From Candidatus Magasanikiibacteriota bacterium (GTDB lineage Bacteria; Patescibacteriota; Patescibacteriia; Magasanikbacterales; GWA2-37-8), in the NCBI GenBank assembly GCA_903858555.1, contig CAIOJG010000028.1, positions 1 through 15,453 of the forward strand: DNA of 15,453 bases. The letters are read 5' to 3'. Below are positions 1 to 6,830 of the stretch, piece after piece. Both the position numbers and the translations under genes were made by a program. The notes beneath the pieces are model-generated. The model saw nothing but the letters and a program-made list of their open reading frames with translations, searched no databases and was not told where the DNA came from. The first letter of the stretch is position 1. Every line of letters starts with the position of its first letter.

Positions 1-1
1 A

Positions 2-148
2 GATAAAGTCAACTTAATAGTCACTGCTACTAAAGTGAACATCTCAACCAAACCAGCGATCAAACCAATGATTAAGACTTCAATTAAAAGTAAAGTCCAT
101 CCTAAAAAAGGAAAAGCGATTGTTAAAACTAAAAAAATTGGCAACTAA
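2..148 (+). CDS. C-terminal end of a lysine-rich protein (5' end outside window)
   Basis: An open frame enters from the left edge and ends at TAA (146-148), giving the last 48 residues of a protein. The tail is very rich in Lys, Ser, Thr, Val and Ile, with repeated Lys-Pro and Lys-Thr steps (for example TKPAIKPMIKTSIKSK). It is strongly basic, with no recognisable domain. A strong terminator begins 10 nt after the stop, which supports this being a real gene end. Such basic low-complexity tails occur on exported or nucleic-acid-binding proteins, but the family cannot be named from this fragment. Confidence 0.6.
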   Translation, partial: DKVNLIVTATKVNISTKPAIKPMIKTSIKSKVHPKKGKAIVKTKKIGN

Positions 149-156
149 CAAAATTT

Positions 157-188
157 AAAAACCAGCCCTGAGAATGGGCTGGTTTTTT
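157..188. terminator. Bidirectional intrinsic terminator
   Basis: The arms AAAACCAGCCC (158-168) and GGGCTGGTTTT (176-186) form an 11-bp perfect stem around a 7-nt loop, flanked by A and T runs. It sits between two convergent genes, the partial + gene ending at 148 and the - gene ending at 195, and can serve both. Confidence 0.9.
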
Positions 189-194
189 GTTGGT

Positions 195-1085
195 TTACTT
201 AAAAAAGTCAATCATCGGATCTGCCGACAAGGCGGCACCGGGAAGTTTTTTAATACCGAGACTAAGCAAAATGGTTTTAAATAAATTTTCATGCTGATAA
301 AACACCTCGGACTGAAAACCATTTTTCACACCGGAACCAACCAACACTACCGGATCATGCCCACCACCATGAGTTTTATCACTAGCCTTACCTTCGTCAA
401 AAACGATTGCTAGCAAACCGTCATTTTTAAAAGTGGTACTATTTATCAGTGGATCAATATTTTTCTTTAACCAACGATCGGCTACTGTCAACGAACAATC
501 ATGCGCGTCGTTGCAAGCATCTGGTATAACAAAAGAAAAATCCGGTAACTTATTTGCCGCTGAATCCTTGGAAAAATTTGAAAATGGAACCAAATTATTT
601 TTTTGATCTAGATTATTTCTGACATCTTTAAAATACGCGAATGGATTGTGACGTTTTAAATAAAGTTTAGTATTGCCTCCGATATAACCGGTTTTAGGCA
701 AACCCTCCGCATATACTCGCCATTTTTTTCCAGCTGCGGTAATTTCTTTGGCAATATTATCTTCGGCAGTAACGCCAGAGAAATTGTCGTTATTGGTAAT
801 TATTTTCCCGGTAGTCAACATAAAATAATTTCCAATCGAAGGATGAGTGTTGGCAAAATAATTTTTGGCCAGACTATATTTTTTTATGAGCAAATTTAAA
901 TATGGCATGGTTTTATTTTCCACTACTTGATTGTACGAATGATTTTCCAACATCACCACCACAACATGAGAAGATTGTGGAATACTTTTGGCGGTGCCAT
1001 TTTCTAAAGTGGCAGCTTTAACCTTTAAAACAAAAAAACCGCTTACGATTATTAGCACCAAGATACATCTAACAAATAATTTCAT
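195..1085 (-). CDS. Secreted phosphoesterase (acid phosphatase / phospholipase C-like family)
   Basis: A 296-residue exported enzyme of the phosphoesterase superfamily that includes bacterial acid phosphatases and phospholipase C-like proteins. These hydrolyse phosphate esters outside the membrane. Residues 1-25 form a signal peptide or membrane anchor. Visible family motifs are MLENHSY (45-51, with E47, N48 and H49), a THPS motif at 80-83, PDACNDAHDC (188-197, with likely metal ligands D189, D193, H195 and D196), and VFDEG (228-232) followed by HGGGHDP (239-245). C191 and C197 could form a disulfide. I chose ATG at 1083-1085 because the signal peptide starts there; an upstream in-frame GTG at 1113-1115 would put a charged, aromatic stretch in front of it. 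There is no Shine-Dalgarno. An extended -10 (TGGTATACT, minus strand, plus positions 1106-1114) lies just upstream. It is divergent from the glycosidase at 1175. The exact substrate cannot be read from sequence. Confidence 0.85.
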   Translation of the reverse strand: MKLFVRCILVLIIVSGFFVLKVKAATLENGTAKSIPQSSHVVVVMLENHSYNQVVENKTMPYLNLLIKKYSLAKNYFANTHPSIGNYFMLTTGKIITNNDNFSGVTAEDNIAKEITAAGKKWRVYAEGLPKTGYIGGNTKLYLKRHNPFAYFKDVRNNLDQKNNLVPFSNFSKDSAANKLPDFSFVIPDACNDAHDCSLTVADRWLKKNIDPLINSTTFKNDGLLAIVFDEGKASDKTHGGGHDPVVLVGSGVKNGFQSEVFYQHENLFKTILLSLGIKKLPGAALSADPMIDFFK

Positions 1086-1122
1086 AAAAAAATATTTATA
1101 ATCTAAGTATACCACATTAAAT

Positions 1123-1151
1123 TTTACTTTGATATAAAAATAAGATATTAT
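1123..1151 (+). promoter_or_regulatory. Sigma-70-type promoter for the phosphodiester glycosidase gene
   Basis: TTTACT (1123-1128) and TATTAT (1146-1151) are separated by 17 bp, 23 nt upstream of the ATG at 1175. This predicts a short leader of about 17 nt. The match is good but not perfect. Confidence 0.5.
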
Positions 1152-1174
1152 AACTATGAATTAATCTTAAAACT

Positions 1175-2308
1175 ATGAAAAAAATATTTATTTTGTTTTC
1201 AATCGCTATCTTAATGACATCATCTACAGCAGCCAACGCCAAAACAACAAAACCGATACCGGAATGGAAACCAACCACTCCGACCGGCTACACTCCGATT
1301 ACTTGGGCAAAAGCTCGAGGAGTGGCTAGTTTTACTAAAGCCGCAACCGGCAATGGTTACAGCGATTACTTGACTGTTATATATTTACCTTATGACCAGG
1401 TACGACTCGTTTCATCTTCATCACTGCCAATTTCCTGGGGGCCGGCTCAACCACCATTTTTTTCTTTAACCGGAAATAGCTCCGACACAGACACTTCTTC
1501 TTTAGACACAACTTCCTCCGAATATCTCACAGCCACAGACACAATCCAAGATTGGGCCGTACCCAGAATGGTCGCCGAGCAAATGAAGAAGGATAATCCG
1601 GATATGCAATTTTTTTGGAATATGCCGTTTTTTAATGTAACCGTTACTACCACCGATTTAAGTTTAAGTTTGCGTTCGACCAGCGCCTCAGGCACACCTT
1701 ATCTAACCAGTGGTAGTCGACCGGAAACCGACACGACTCAAGACCGACGCATGCTAATAATTAACAACACCACCGGCAAAGGACAGATTTTAGATTTTGA
1801 TGAAACTATTTTTGCCAGCACAACTATCGGTGACCAAGCAGTAGAAGGTTTTTCTCCCTTCACTGCAAAATCCGATGGTGTGGGCGTAGCCACCGCTCGT
1901 TTATATGTTGGCATAAAACCAGATAGCAAAGAATTGGTAATATATTGCAGTCGCAGCGCTTCGGCTCAAGAAGCCAGCGACGCTTTGATTGCGGCCGGAG
2001 TACCAGTCGAAAACCAACTGCAAGCCGACGGTGGTGGCAGTGCCACCTGCGCTTACAATTTACCGGGTCAATATTTTGTCGAACCGGGACGCACTCTTCC
2101 TTATCTGATGGGAGCAACCCCACTTTTATACCGAGCCACCGCGACTACTGCCGGTACAAAAGTCAGGACCGGTCCAGGAACAAAATTTTCAGTTGTGCGT
2201 AAATTGACCAAAGGAACTCCATTGCAAATTTTTCAATTAAAAAACGGCTGGGTGCGAATCTCTAGCGGACAAGAATGGGTGCAAGCAAACTATGTAAAAA
2301 AGATATAA
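1175..2308 (+). CDS. Secreted phosphodiester glycosidase-like protein with C-terminal SH3b domain
   Basis: A 377-residue exported protein. Residues 1-22 are a signal peptide (MKK, hydrophobic core, likely cleavage after ANA). The middle resembles the NAGPA / phosphodiester glycosidase family, whose members remove sugars from phosphodiester-linked glycans. The diagnostic piece is QADGGGSAT around D285-S289, preceded by a segment typical of the family (ELVIYCSRSASAQEASDAL). A Ser/Thr/Asp-rich low-complexity stretch follows the first domain strands, around residues 95-120. From about residue 320 to the end is a bacterial SH3 domain (VRTGPGTKFSVVRKL, then GWVRI and WVQANYV), which usually binds peptidoglycan. 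The likely role is trimming or remodelling cell-surface glycopolymers; this is inference from the domain pair. ATG at 1175 has no Shine-Dalgarno. It is divergent from the exported phosphoesterase, so the two surface enzymes may be used together. Confidence 0.85.
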   Translation: MKKIFILFSIAILMTSSTAANAKTTKPIPEWKPTTPTGYTPITWAKARGVASFTKAATGNGYSDYLTVIYLPYDQVRLVSSSSLPISWGPAQPPFFSLTGNSSDTDTSSLDTTSSEYLTATDTIQDWAVPRMVAEQMKKDNPDMQFFWNMPFFNVTVTTTDLSLSLRSTSASGTPYLTSGSRPETDTTQDRRMLIINNTTGKGQILDFDETIFASTTIGDQAVEGFSPFTAKSDGVGVATARLYVGIKPDSKELVIYCSRSASAQEASDALIAAGVPVENQLQADGGGSATCAYNLPGQYFVEPGRTLPYLMGATPLLYRATATTAGTKVRTGPGTKFSVVRKLTKGTPLQIFQLKNGWVRISSGQEWVQANYVKKI

Positions 2309-2415
2309 TGTAATATTTCCACTAAAATTAGTGTAATATACCCACAACTTCCCCCTACACCAAAGTGTGCATGTCGCACGCCTAATGTGAGGAAGAGCAA
2401 CTGGAGGAAACTGTT

Positions 2416-2748
2416 ATGAACAACTTGCTTGTGGGCACCAAACCATACATCGCGAGTTTCGTGGTGATGCTGATCGGTATTGCCTTGGCGCTTCGTCGCC
2501 GTCCAAAGAGCAACACCGAGAAGATGCTCCAAGAAGGCAGGCTGTCACGCGAGCAGTTCTTTGCCACCATTTCAAGGCATTTCGTTGACGGTCTTTGCGA
2601 AGACGAGATTTGCCATTTCATTTTGTCGAAGGCACTGCATGAAGCTGCTTTGATGGAGTTCAAAGTGGACTTCGCCATTCAACAAATTCCAGAGCGTTCG
2701 GTCAAAGAAAACATCGACTCGCTCTACCAACAATACCTGCGTCAATAG
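2416..2748 (+). CDS. Small membrane-anchored protein of unknown function, GC-richer than neighbours
   Basis: A 110-residue protein in no family I recognise. Residues 9-27 form one transmembrane helix, followed by RRRPK, which predicts a cytoplasmic C-terminus (positive-inside rule). The remainder is amphipathic helix with two Cys (61 and 66) and no catalytic motif. It differs from the neighbouring genes in two ways: codon use favours G/C third positions (GTG, CTG, GCC, GAG, CGC, AAG), and the start has a strong Shine-Dalgarno, GGAGG, 8 nt before ATG, whereas most genes here have none. It is followed by a GC-rich hairpin and a very long terminator. A TATAAT at 2304-2309, overlapping the upstream stop codon, could be its -10 but lacks a clear -35. 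The gene is probably real; its function is unknown. Confidence 0.65.
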   Translation: MNNLLVGTKPYIASFVVMLIGIALALRRRPKSNTEKMLQEGRLSREQFFATISRHFVDGLCEDEICHFILSKALHEAALMEFKVDFAIQQIPERSVKENIDSLYQQYLRQ

Positions 2749-2779
2749 CAGGCAAAGGAAAAACAAATGCCAATCCGTG

Positions 2780-2813
2780 CTCCGCCCCGATAAAAAAGGG
2801 CGCCAGTGCGGAG
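2780..2813 (+). other. GC-rich hairpin in the 3' UTR of the 110-aa gene
   Basis: CTCCGC (2780-2785) pairs with GCGGAG (2808-2813), with an inner CCC/GGG pairing. It has no T-tract and precedes the true terminator by only 5 nt, so it may be an mRNA 3'-end stabilising structure. Confidence 0.4.
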
Positions 2814-2818
2814 GAAGA

Positions 2819-2888
2819 ATCATCGACCACCAAACTGCTTTGTGTATAAATTAATTATATATAAAGCAATGTGGTTGATGATTTTTTT
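2819..2888 (+). terminator. Long-stem intrinsic terminator of the 110-aa gene
   Basis: ATCATCGACCAC (2819-2830) pairs with GTGGTTGATGAT (2871-2882). TGCTTT / AAAGCA (2836-2841 / 2862-2867) continue the stem inside, and a run of seven T follows. The single non-Watson-Crick position is G-U in plus-strand RNA but would be C-A on the minus strand, so the structure fits a plus-strand terminator. Confidence 0.85.
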
Positions 2889-2975
2889 ATTTTTAAATCG
2901 CCAATTAAATAGGTACGTCAAATCCCAGACACCCCGCAGATTAGATATCCCTATACAACAGGGTTATTTTGTTAT

Positions 2976-3398
2976 ATGAAATTTGTGAATTTGGTGTTCA
3001 TTTCCAGTATTTTTTCGATGTTTCTAGTTTCAGCTGTTTCAGCAAAAACATCTAGTGTGATTGTATATAAGAATTCTAAATACCATTTTGAATTATTATC
3101 AGCTTCTTCATGCAGTAAATTTTTTAGTATTAAGGCGATACCAACAAAAGATGGTGCGACATTGAACGTGAATGTGCCTCTTGATAAGCAGTGGCCAAAA
3201 AATTCTCCTTGGTACAGTTACACAGTTACAACAATCAGTGGCTATAATGCTGAAATTCAAGATCTTGAGTCTGACCCAACGTCAAAACCAAATCCGTTAG
3301 TTCTCTCATTAAAAAATAATTTTTTACTTACTGTTTCGTCCCCACAAGATATCCCAAATAGTATTGGCAGTTGCAGATTAACAGAAAAAGTTTATTAG
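2976..3398 (+). CDS. Exported small protein of unknown function
   Basis: A 140-residue protein with a clear signal peptide: a short basic start (MKF), hydrophobic residues 4-20, and likely cleavage after VSA in VSAVSAK. The mature part of about 117 residues is rich in Ser, Thr, Asn and Pro and looks beta-rich. It contains two Cys (C46 and C133) that could bridge. No family motif is visible. There is no Shine-Dalgarno before the ATG, and a promoter is not clear. A CCCT...AGGG inverted repeat lies at 2949-2963, just before the start. A weak hairpin (AAAACCA 3404-3410 with TGGTTTT 3425-3431) may end the transcript. It is probably a surface or secreted protein. Confidence 0.65.
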   Translation: MKFVNLVFISSIFSMFLVSAVSAKTSSVIVYKNSKYHFELLSASSCSKFFSIKAIPTKDGATLNVNVPLDKQWPKNSPWYSYTVTTISGYNAEIQDLESDPTSKPNPLVLSLKNNFLLTVSSPQDIPNSIGSCRLTEKVY

Positions 3399-3451
3399 AA
3401 TTTAAAACCACAACTTATATTTTTTGGTTTTATCTCCAAGACCGAGTATAT

Positions 3452-3481
3452 AAAAAAGACCGCTAAATAAGCGGGCTTTTT
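3452..3481. terminator. Hairpin terminator after tRNA-fMet (bidirectional)
   Basis: CCGCT (3460-3464) and AGCGG (3470-3474) form the stem with T-tracts on both sides. On the minus strand it starts about 10 nt past the tRNA 3' end and ends in six T; on the plus strand it could back up the end of the 140-aa gene. Confidence 0.75.
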
Positions 3482-3486
3482 ATTAG

Positions 3487-3560
3487 TTGCGGGGCTCGGA
3501 TTTGAACCGAGAACCTCAGGGTTATGGGCCCTGCGAGCTGCCTGGTTGCTCTACCCCGCG
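3487..3560 (-). tRNA. Initiator tRNA-fMet (anticodon CAT)
   Basis: A complete 74-nt cloverleaf reading CGCGGGG at its 5' end and CCCCGCA plus A73 at its 3' end. Three signs mark it as initiator rather than elongator: a C1-A72 mismatch at the acceptor end, three consecutive G-C pairs in the anticodon stem (CAGGG / CCCTG), and an A11-U24 pair in the D stem. The T arm is CTCGG-TTCAAAT-CCGAG. The anticodon loop is CCCATAA, so position 33 is C instead of the near-universal U. CCA is not encoded and must be added after transcription. Confidence 0.97.
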
Positions 3561-3582
3561 ATGTAACTGCAAATTTGATGAT

Positions 3583-3611
3583 ATTCTACAGTAATTTTTC
3601 CATAATGTCAA
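3583..3611 (-). promoter_or_regulatory. Promoter of tRNA-fMet
   Basis: On the minus strand, TTGACA (plus 3606-3611) and TAGAAT (plus 3583-3588) are separated by exactly 17 bp, an almost perfect sigma-70 promoter. The start point is predicted near 3576, leaving a leader of about 16 nt. The -35 box directly abuts the T-tract of the preceding terminator. Confidence 0.8.
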
Positions 3612-3612
3612 C

Positions 3613-3681
3613 AAAAAAACCGCTCGATGACCATCTCGTCAAAATTTTTAACAAGATAGTCATGGGTCGAGCGGTTTTTTT
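3613..3681 (-). terminator. Long-stem terminator of the 55-aa gene
   Basis: In minus-strand RNA, CCGCUCGA pairs with UCGAGCGG (plus 3667-3674 and 3620-3627). Inside this, GACUAUCUUGU pairs with ACGAGAUGGUC over 11 bp that include two G-U pairs, after a small asymmetric bulge. Seven T follow on the minus strand. The two wobble positions become C-A mismatches on the plus strand, so the element belongs to the minus-strand gene. Confidence 0.85.
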
Positions 3682-3692
3682 CTGCTGCCTCA

Positions 3693-3720
3693 CCCGGGGA
3701 GCAGATGCTTTCCCGGGGGT
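3693..3720 (-). other. GC-rich hairpin in the 3' UTR of the 55-aa gene
   Basis: CACCC-GGGGA pairs with TTTCCC-GG-GGGTG around the loop GCAGATGC, with a two-base bulge. It has no T-tract and lies between the stop codon and the true terminator, matching the arrangement downstream of the 110-aa gene. Confidence 0.35.
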
Positions 3721-3738
3721 GCTTTGTGCAGAGTGGCG

Positions 3739-3906
3739 TCAGACGCCGTCGAGGTCGCGTACTTGCGCGATGTAGCGCTCTCCTTCCGGATCGAGCGAAA
3801 CTGCGATGACTTCGTAGCCTTGCTCTTCAAAATGACGCCGAGCTTCATCAATCGAGAGACTTCCCTTTGCGACTTCCGCCAATCCAAAACCACGGCTGTT
3901 CGCCAT
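3739..3906 (-). CDS. Small protein of unknown function (55 aa), GC-richer than neighbours
   Basis: A 55-residue protein from ATG at 3904-3906 to TGA at 3739-3741. The start is decided by GGAGG 6 nt upstream, one of the two strongest ribosome-binding sites in the window; a longer in-frame reading to 4002 would run through the promoter and tRNA-Gly terminator and is not credible. The sequence is soluble and slightly acidic, with a central helix (SIDEARRHFEEQGYEV) and two likely beta strands, but no recognisable domain. GC content and codon choice are well above the genomic background. Its own promoter (3941-3968), a leader hairpin (CCCG-CGTG-CGGG, 3922-3933), a 3' hairpin and a long terminator make it a self-contained cassette. 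The function is unknown. Confidence 0.7.
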   Translation of the reverse strand: MANSRGFGLAEVAKGSLSIDEARRHFEEQGYEVIAVSLDPEGERYIAQVRDLDGV

Positions 3907-3940
3907 GAGACACCTCCAAATCCCGCACGCGGGTATTGCT

Positions 3941-3968
3941 ATTATACATAAAACTGAGCAAAAATCAA
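3941..3968 (-). promoter_or_regulatory. Promoter of the 55-aa gene
   Basis: On the minus strand, TTGATT (plus 3963-3968) and a perfect TATAAT (plus 3941-3946) are spaced by 16 bp. The predicted leader carries a short GC hairpin directly before the Shine-Dalgarno. Confidence 0.75.
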
Positions 3969-3989
3969 GGGTTTGTGTTAAAAGAAATA

Positions 3990-4017
3990 AAAAAACACCC
4001 AAATTTTAGGTGTTTTA
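3990..4017 (-). terminator. Terminator of tRNA-Gly
   Basis: On the minus strand AAAACACC and GGTGTTTT form an 8-bp stem followed by a run of T. It begins just past the tRNA 3' end. Confidence 0.8.
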
Positions 4018-4018
4018 G

Positions 4019-4091
4019 AGCGGCAGACCGGATTCGAACCGGCGACCTTCTCGTTGGCAACGAGACGTTCTACCAACTGAACTACTACCGC
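4019..4091 (-). tRNA. tRNA-Gly (anticodon GCC)
   Basis: A complete 73-nt cloverleaf: acceptor GCGGTAG / CTGCCGC with one T-G wobble, D arm GTTC-AGTTGGTA-GAAC, anticodon arm TCTCG-TTGCCAA-CGAGA, and T arm GCCGG-TTCGAAT-CCGGT. The discriminator is U73, usual for bacterial tRNA-Gly. It reads GGC and GGU. CCA is not encoded. It is transcribed alone from its own promoter. Confidence 0.97.
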
Positions 4092-4103
4092 ATAGTGATA
4101 AGA

Positions 4104-4131
4104 ATTATATATTATTTTCATTTTTTGTCAA
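4104..4131 (-). promoter_or_regulatory. Promoter of tRNA-Gly
   Basis: On the minus strand, perfect TTGACA (plus 4126-4131) and perfect TATAAT (plus 4104-4109) are separated by 16 bp. This is a consensus sigma-70 promoter ending 12 bp upstream of the tRNA. Confidence 0.85.
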
Positions 4132-4150
4132 TCCCCCCTCACTTTTTTTG

Positions 4151-4179
4151 TTTAAACATTTGGTATTTTCTGATATAAT
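4151..4179 (+). promoter_or_regulatory. Extended -10 promoter of mgtA, probably giving a leaderless mRNA
   Basis: TGATATAAT (4171-4179) is a perfect extended -10 (TGn plus TATAAT), with a weak TTTAAA -35 at 4151-4156 and a 17-bp spacer. The predicted start point near 4186 lies only about 3 nt before the ATG at 4189, and no Shine-Dalgarno exists. The mgtA message is therefore probably leaderless. Confidence 0.65.
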
Positions 4180-4188
4180 AAACATACT

Positions 4189-6822
4189 ATGCCTAAATTT
4201 AAAAGACTGCTAAGTCACAGTACTCAAAAAGCCAAGACTGCTAAATTGGCCACTATGGAAATGGGCCAACCCCTGGCTAAACTTGCCTGTCTAGGTAGCG
4301 AAAAGCTGCTGAAACAATTTCAAACTAATGCTAAAAAAGGTTTGGATTCTAAAGAAGCAAAAAAACGTTTGCTTCAATATGGACACAATGAAGCCGTGGT
4401 TGAAAAAAAATTATTTTGGCCAGTGCTTTTATTTAATAATTTACGCGACCCACTCAGCTTATTGTTGATAGTGTTGTCTGGTATATCTTATTTTACCGGT
4501 GATCTGCGCTCGGCCATAATGATTATGTCCATGGTAATTTTGAGCGTCTGTTTACGTTTTGTTCAAGAATTAAAAGCGGACAATGCTGCCAAAAAATTAA
4601 AAGCTTTAGTGCACACTACCGCTAGCGTTTCGCGCAATGGCAAAACAAAGGACATTTCTCTAGCGTGTTTAGTACCTGGAGACATTATTCATCTATCGGC
4701 TGGTGATATGGTACCGGCTGATGTAGTTTTGATTTCATCCAAAGATTTATTTATAAATCAATCTACCCTGACTGGTGAAGCGATGCCGGCGGAAAAACAT
4801 GTTAAAACCGAAAAAGATGAAAACTGCCAGCCGCTAGATTTTGAAAATATTTGCTTCTTGGGAACCAACGTAGAAAGCGGTAGTGCTTGCGCATTGGTAG
4901 TGATGACTGGAAAAAATACTTACCTCGGTGCTATCGCCAAAGATTTGACCAGCACTGAGCCGCCTACCAGTTTTGATATTGGTATTAAAAAATTTACTTG
5001 GTTGATGATGCGCATAATTTTGATAATGGTTCCAGCCGTATTTTTAATTAATGGTTTCAGTCATGGCAATTGGTTGGAAGCGGCCTTATTTTCTTTAGCC
5101 GTCGCGGTTGGTTTAACGCCGGAAATGCTACCAATGATTGTCGCGGTAAATCTATCTAAGGGCGCACTTTCTATGGCGAAAAAAAAGGTAGTGGTAAAAC
5201 ATCTGGCCTCAGTGCAAAATTTTGGCGCCATGGATATTTTGTGTACTGATAAAACCGGTACGATTACTGAAGGACGGGTAGTATTGGAAAGATTTTTAAA
5301 CACAGCTGGAGCCGAAGATGAACAAGTTTTACAATATGCTTATCTCAATAGTTATTTCCAAACCGGTTTAAATAATTTAATGGATGAAGCCGTTTTAAAA
5401 CACAGCGAAGTAAAAAAAGAAATAAAGATTGATAAAAATTATAAAAAAATTGACGAGATTCCTTTTGATTTTGCGCGTCGTCGTATGTCGGTCGTGGTAG
5501 AAAATGACAAACAAGAACACATCTTGATTTGTAAAGGCGCGATTGAAGAAATTACGGCTCATTGTACTCACATTGAAAAAGACGGAAAAATTTTAGACAT
5601 CAAATCAGCCAGTGAATATATCAAAAAAAATATTGAAGACGAATTGAACAGCGATGGTTTCAGAGTGGTGGCAGTAGCTTATAAAAAAGAACCGGCTGAA
5701 AAAAATCGCTACACTATCGAAGATGAAAATGATTTAATATTAATTGGCTTCTTGGCCTTCTTGGATCCACCAAAAACAACGGCCAAAGATACAATCGCCA
5801 TGTTGGAAAAAAGTGGTATCAAAGTAATGGTGTTAACCGGTGATAATGTTTTGGTAACTCAAAAAATTTGTGCGCAGGTCGGATTACCAACCGACAATAT
5901 TTTATCCGGTGAAGATCTGGAAAAAATGTCTGATGAGGAACTAAAGGTGGCGGTTTTGGATAAACAAATTTTCGCCAAACTCACACCACTACACAAGGAA
6001 AGAATTGTAAAATCTTTACGCTCACTCGGACATGCCGTCGGATTTATGGGCGATGGTATCAACGACGCACCAGCTTTACGCGCCGCCGATATTGGCATCT
6101 CGGTAGATTCTGCGGCCGATATTGCCAAAGAATCATCGGATATTATCTTACTGGAAAAAAGTTTATCCGTATTATTAGATGGTGTATTGGAAGGTCGTAG
6201 AATTTTAGGCAACATCGTAAAATATGTAGAAATGGCCGCCAGCTCCAATTTTGGCAATATGTTTAGTGTGGTTGGTGCCAGTATTTTCCTGCCATTTTTA
6301 CCAATGCTACCAATCCAAATTTTAGCCAACAACATGCTCTATGATATCTCTCAAACTTCAATACCGACTGATAAAGTAGACGAAGAATATCTTTTAAAAC
6401 CTCGCCAATGGAACATAGATTATATTAGGAAATTTATAATTTTTATTGGACCAGTAAGTTCGTTATTTGATTTCGCTACTTTCTTTGTAATGATCTATAT
6501 TTTTGGAGCTCTCCACAACCCTGCCTTATTTCAGACCGGTTGGTTTGTAGAATCGTTAGTTTCTCAAACTTTGATTATTTACATTATCCGTACCAACAAA
6601 ATTCCTTTCTTACAAAGTTGGCCATCAAAAACTTTGCTGTTGACCACTTTAGCAATCGCCGCTATCGGTATTTATTTACCATATTCCCTATTGGCACCCT
6701 ACCTCGGTTTCACTGCTTTACCGATGGGTTATTGGGTAATATTGTCACTCATGATTATCTGTTACTTCATATTGACCCAGACCTTAAAAGTTTTGTTTAT
6801 TAGAAAATTTGGAGAAGGCTAA
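4189..6822 (+). CDS. mgtA: Magnesium-transporting P-type ATPase (MgtA/MgtB type)
   Basis: An 877-residue membrane pump of the P3B ATPase group; E. coli MgtA is of similar length (about 900). It uses ATP to move Mg2+ into the cytoplasm. Visible parts in order are a soluble N-terminus, TM1-2 near residues 80-125, the actuator domain with LTGEAMP (TGE at 195-197), TM3-4 with the family-specific GLTPEMLPM (P311), and the phosphorylation site DKTGT (D354). These are followed by the nucleotide-binding domain, TGDN, the hinge GDGINDAP (621-628), and the C-terminal TM5-10 bundle. NNMLYDISQTSIPTDKVD and QNFGAMDILCTDKTGT are close to MgtA and unlike Ca2+ or heavy-metal pumps. All catalytic residues are intact. 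It heads a two-gene unit with the NADH dehydrogenase 8 nt downstream. No mgtA-type Mg2+-sensing leader is possible if the mRNA is leaderless, so control must differ from E. coli. Confidence 0.95.
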   Translation: MPKFKRLLSHSTQKAKTAKLATMEMGQPLAKLACLGSEKLLKQFQTNAKKGLDSKEAKKRLLQYGHNEAVVEKKLFWPVLLFNNLRDPLSLLLIVLSGISYFTGDLRSAIMIMSMVILSVCLRFVQELKADNAAKKLKALVHTTASVSRNGKTKDISLACLVPGDIIHLSAGDMVPADVVLISSKDLFINQSTLTGEAMPAEKHVKTEKDENCQPLDFENICFLGTNVESGSACALVVMTGKNTYLGAIAKDLTSTEPPTSFDIGIKKFTWLMMRIILIMVPAVFLINGFSHGNWLEAALFSLAVAVGLTPEMLPMIVAVNLSKGALSMAKKKVVVKHLASVQNFGAMDILCTDKTGTITEGRVVLERFLNTAGAEDEQVLQYAYLNSYFQTGLNNLMDEAVLKHSEVKKEIKIDKNYKKIDEIPFDFARRRMSVVVENDKQEHILICKGAIEEITAHCTHIEKDGKILDIKSASEYIKKNIEDELNSDGFRVVAVAYKKEPAEKNRYTIEDENDLILIGFLAFLDPPKTTAKDTIAMLEKSGIKVMVLTGDNVLVTQKICAQVGLPTDNILSGEDLEKMSDEELKVAVLDKQIFAKLTPLHKERIVKSLRSLGHAVGFMGDGINDAPALRAADIGISVDSAADIAKESSDIILLEKSLSVLLDGVLEGRRILGNIVKYVEMAASSNFGNMFSVVGASIFLPFLPMLPIQILANNMLYDISQTSIPTDKVDEEYLLKPRQWNIDYIRKFIIFIGPVSSLFDFATFFVMIYIFGALHNPALFQTGWFVESLVSQTLIIYIIRTNKIPFLQSWPSKTLLLTTLAIAAIGIYLPYSLLAPYLGFTALPMGYWVILSLMIICYFILTQTLKVLFIRKFGEG

Positions 6823-6830
6823 AATAATTT

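Noticed and set aside
1086..1115. Upstream GTG start extending the phosphoesterase by 10 residues
   Set aside because: It would place charged and aromatic residues before a complete signal peptide and would overlap the likely -10 element; the ATG at 1083-1085 fits better.
3907..4002. N-terminal extension of the 55-aa protein
   Set aside because: The extension crosses the -10/-35 promoter and the tRNA-Gly terminator, while a GGAGG at ideal spacing marks the internal ATG.
3936..4178. 80-codon plus-strand frame
   Set aside because: It runs antisense through tRNA-Gly and its promoter; not coding.
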